Shown: positions 5,274 through 5,685 of the stretch, in pieces | Position numbering within the stretch: the first letter of the stretch is position 1 | Layout: the number at the start of each line of letters is the position of its first letter | Origin: Clostridiales bacterium | GTDB taxonomy: Bacteria > Bacillota > Clostridia > Christensenellales > CAG-138 | Assembly: GCA_009783775.1 (NCBI GenBank) | Contig: WRCT01000124.1 | Span: 1-5,685 of the forward strand | Length of the DNA stretch: 5,685 nucleotides | Reading direction: 5' to 3' | Made by a program: the position numbers and the translations under genes | The notes under the pieces: generated by a model | Told to the model about the DNA's origin: nothing | The model's input: the letters and a program-made list of their open reading frames with translations, nothing else | Database searches by the model: none

Positions 5274-5685
5274 CTATGAGGTATAGCAGGCAAGCGCGCC
5301 CGCCAGTTCGCCGCGCAGCTGCCCGACCCGCGTATCGGGTGAAAGCAGGGTGGCGTGTTTTAGATGCACGAGCAAGAACCGCCGCACGGAGATCCAGGGC
5401 GCGTTCAATGTTACGCGCATATGCTCGCCCTCTTCCCTGACCTCGCAAGCCGCGCCGAAGGCCGCGTACAGTTCGCCCGCCAAGTGCCGCGCGCAGAGGA
5501 TCTCATGCGTCTCGGCCTCGTCCTGGCGGTAGATGTGGCGCATGACATAGTCCCGCGCGTCAAGCCCGTTTTCGCAGCCGGCCAGCTCCGTGATATTTCG
5601 CACGGGGACAAGGGTCTGCGCCACTTCGCTCATCGCCTCGCAGGGATAGTGCAGGAGCTTGCCGTAGCCCGAGATGGACACGAGC
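5274..5685 (-). CDS. C-terminal part of a probable WYL-domain transcriptional regulator (cut by window edge)
   Basis: About 136 residues are visible, ending in two adjacent TAG stop codons (5274-5276 and 5271-5273). The frame is open to the right edge. A GTG at 5679-5681 could be a start, but no ribosome site can be seen and the residues around it look internal, so I treat the gene as partial. The segment around LVPVRNITEL (24-33 from that GTG) and DARDYVMRHIY (41-51) resembles the end of a WYL domain and the linker after it. The part from about 60 onward, with VTLNAPWISVRRFLLVH (90-106) and LLSPDTRVGQLRGEL (112-126), resembles the C-terminal WCX extension of YafY-type regulators. The DNA-binding domain would lie outside the window. 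The assignment rests on pattern similarity only. The wall hydrolase gene follows after six bases. Confidence 0.5.
   Translation of the reverse strand, partial: LVSISGYGKLLHYPCEAMSEVAQTLVPVRNITELAGCENGLDARDYVMRHIYRQDEAETHEILCARHLAGELYAAFGAACEVREEGEHMRVTLNAPWISVRRFLLVHLKHATLLSPDTRVGQLRGELAGALACYTS

Noticed and set aside
4398..5279. 293-residue + strand open frame opposite the wall hydrolase
   Set aside because: It is an antisense shadow of the four-repeat hydrolase, whose domains are clear on the minus strand. It is His/Gln/Arg-rich and matches no recognisable family.

Overview
The window looks like a chromosomal segment of a GC-rich, Gram-positive-type anaerobe of the Bacillota (class Clostridia, perhaps Oscillospirales). 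This rests on strong AAAGGAG-type ribosome binding sites, a lipoprotein signal peptide on the transporter's binding protein, a secreted or membrane-anchored NlpC/P60 wall hydrolase with tandem peptidoglycan-binding repeats, and GC-rich genes set in AT-rich spacers. The taxonomic placement is inference, not a database result.

Layout. Positions 1-435 are non-coding and odd: an intrinsic terminator-like hairpin (6-39), a C16 homopolymer running into A/C- and trinucleotide-rich low-complexity DNA (61-133), a degenerate 7-nt tandem repeat (140-174), a long GC hairpin (231-258), and a good sigma-A-type promoter (363-392). The promoter drives a tight three-gene operon on the + strand: a FecCD-type permease (436-1464, GTG start), its ABC ATPase (1461-2246) and a lipoprotein substrate-binding protein (2243-3301). 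Both junctions are 4-bp ATGA start/stop overlaps, and a strong terminator (3323-3357) closes the operon. Together they form a complete ABC importer of the iron-chelate/haem/cobalamin class; the substrate cannot be read from the sequence.

Positions 3302-3560 separate convergent genes and hold the most unexpected signal. There are two perfect DnaA boxes (TGTGGATAA) in the same orientation 41 bp apart, with three 7/9 near-matches in the same orientation, next to AT-rich DNA. Since both flanking genes end here, this is not a promoter for either. It could be a replication origin, a DnaA-titration or DnaA-reactivation site, or a relic.

On the - strand, a 568-aa protein (3561-5267) carries a basic N-terminus, a membrane anchor, four peptidoglycan-binding repeats, a Gly/Ser linker and a C-terminal NlpC/P60 cysteine peptidase. 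Six bases upstream of it, and probably co-transcribed, is the C-terminal part of a protein that enters from the right edge (5274-5685). It most resembles the C-terminal half of a WYL-domain transcriptional regulator. No RNA genes, insertion sequences or CRISPR arrays were seen.
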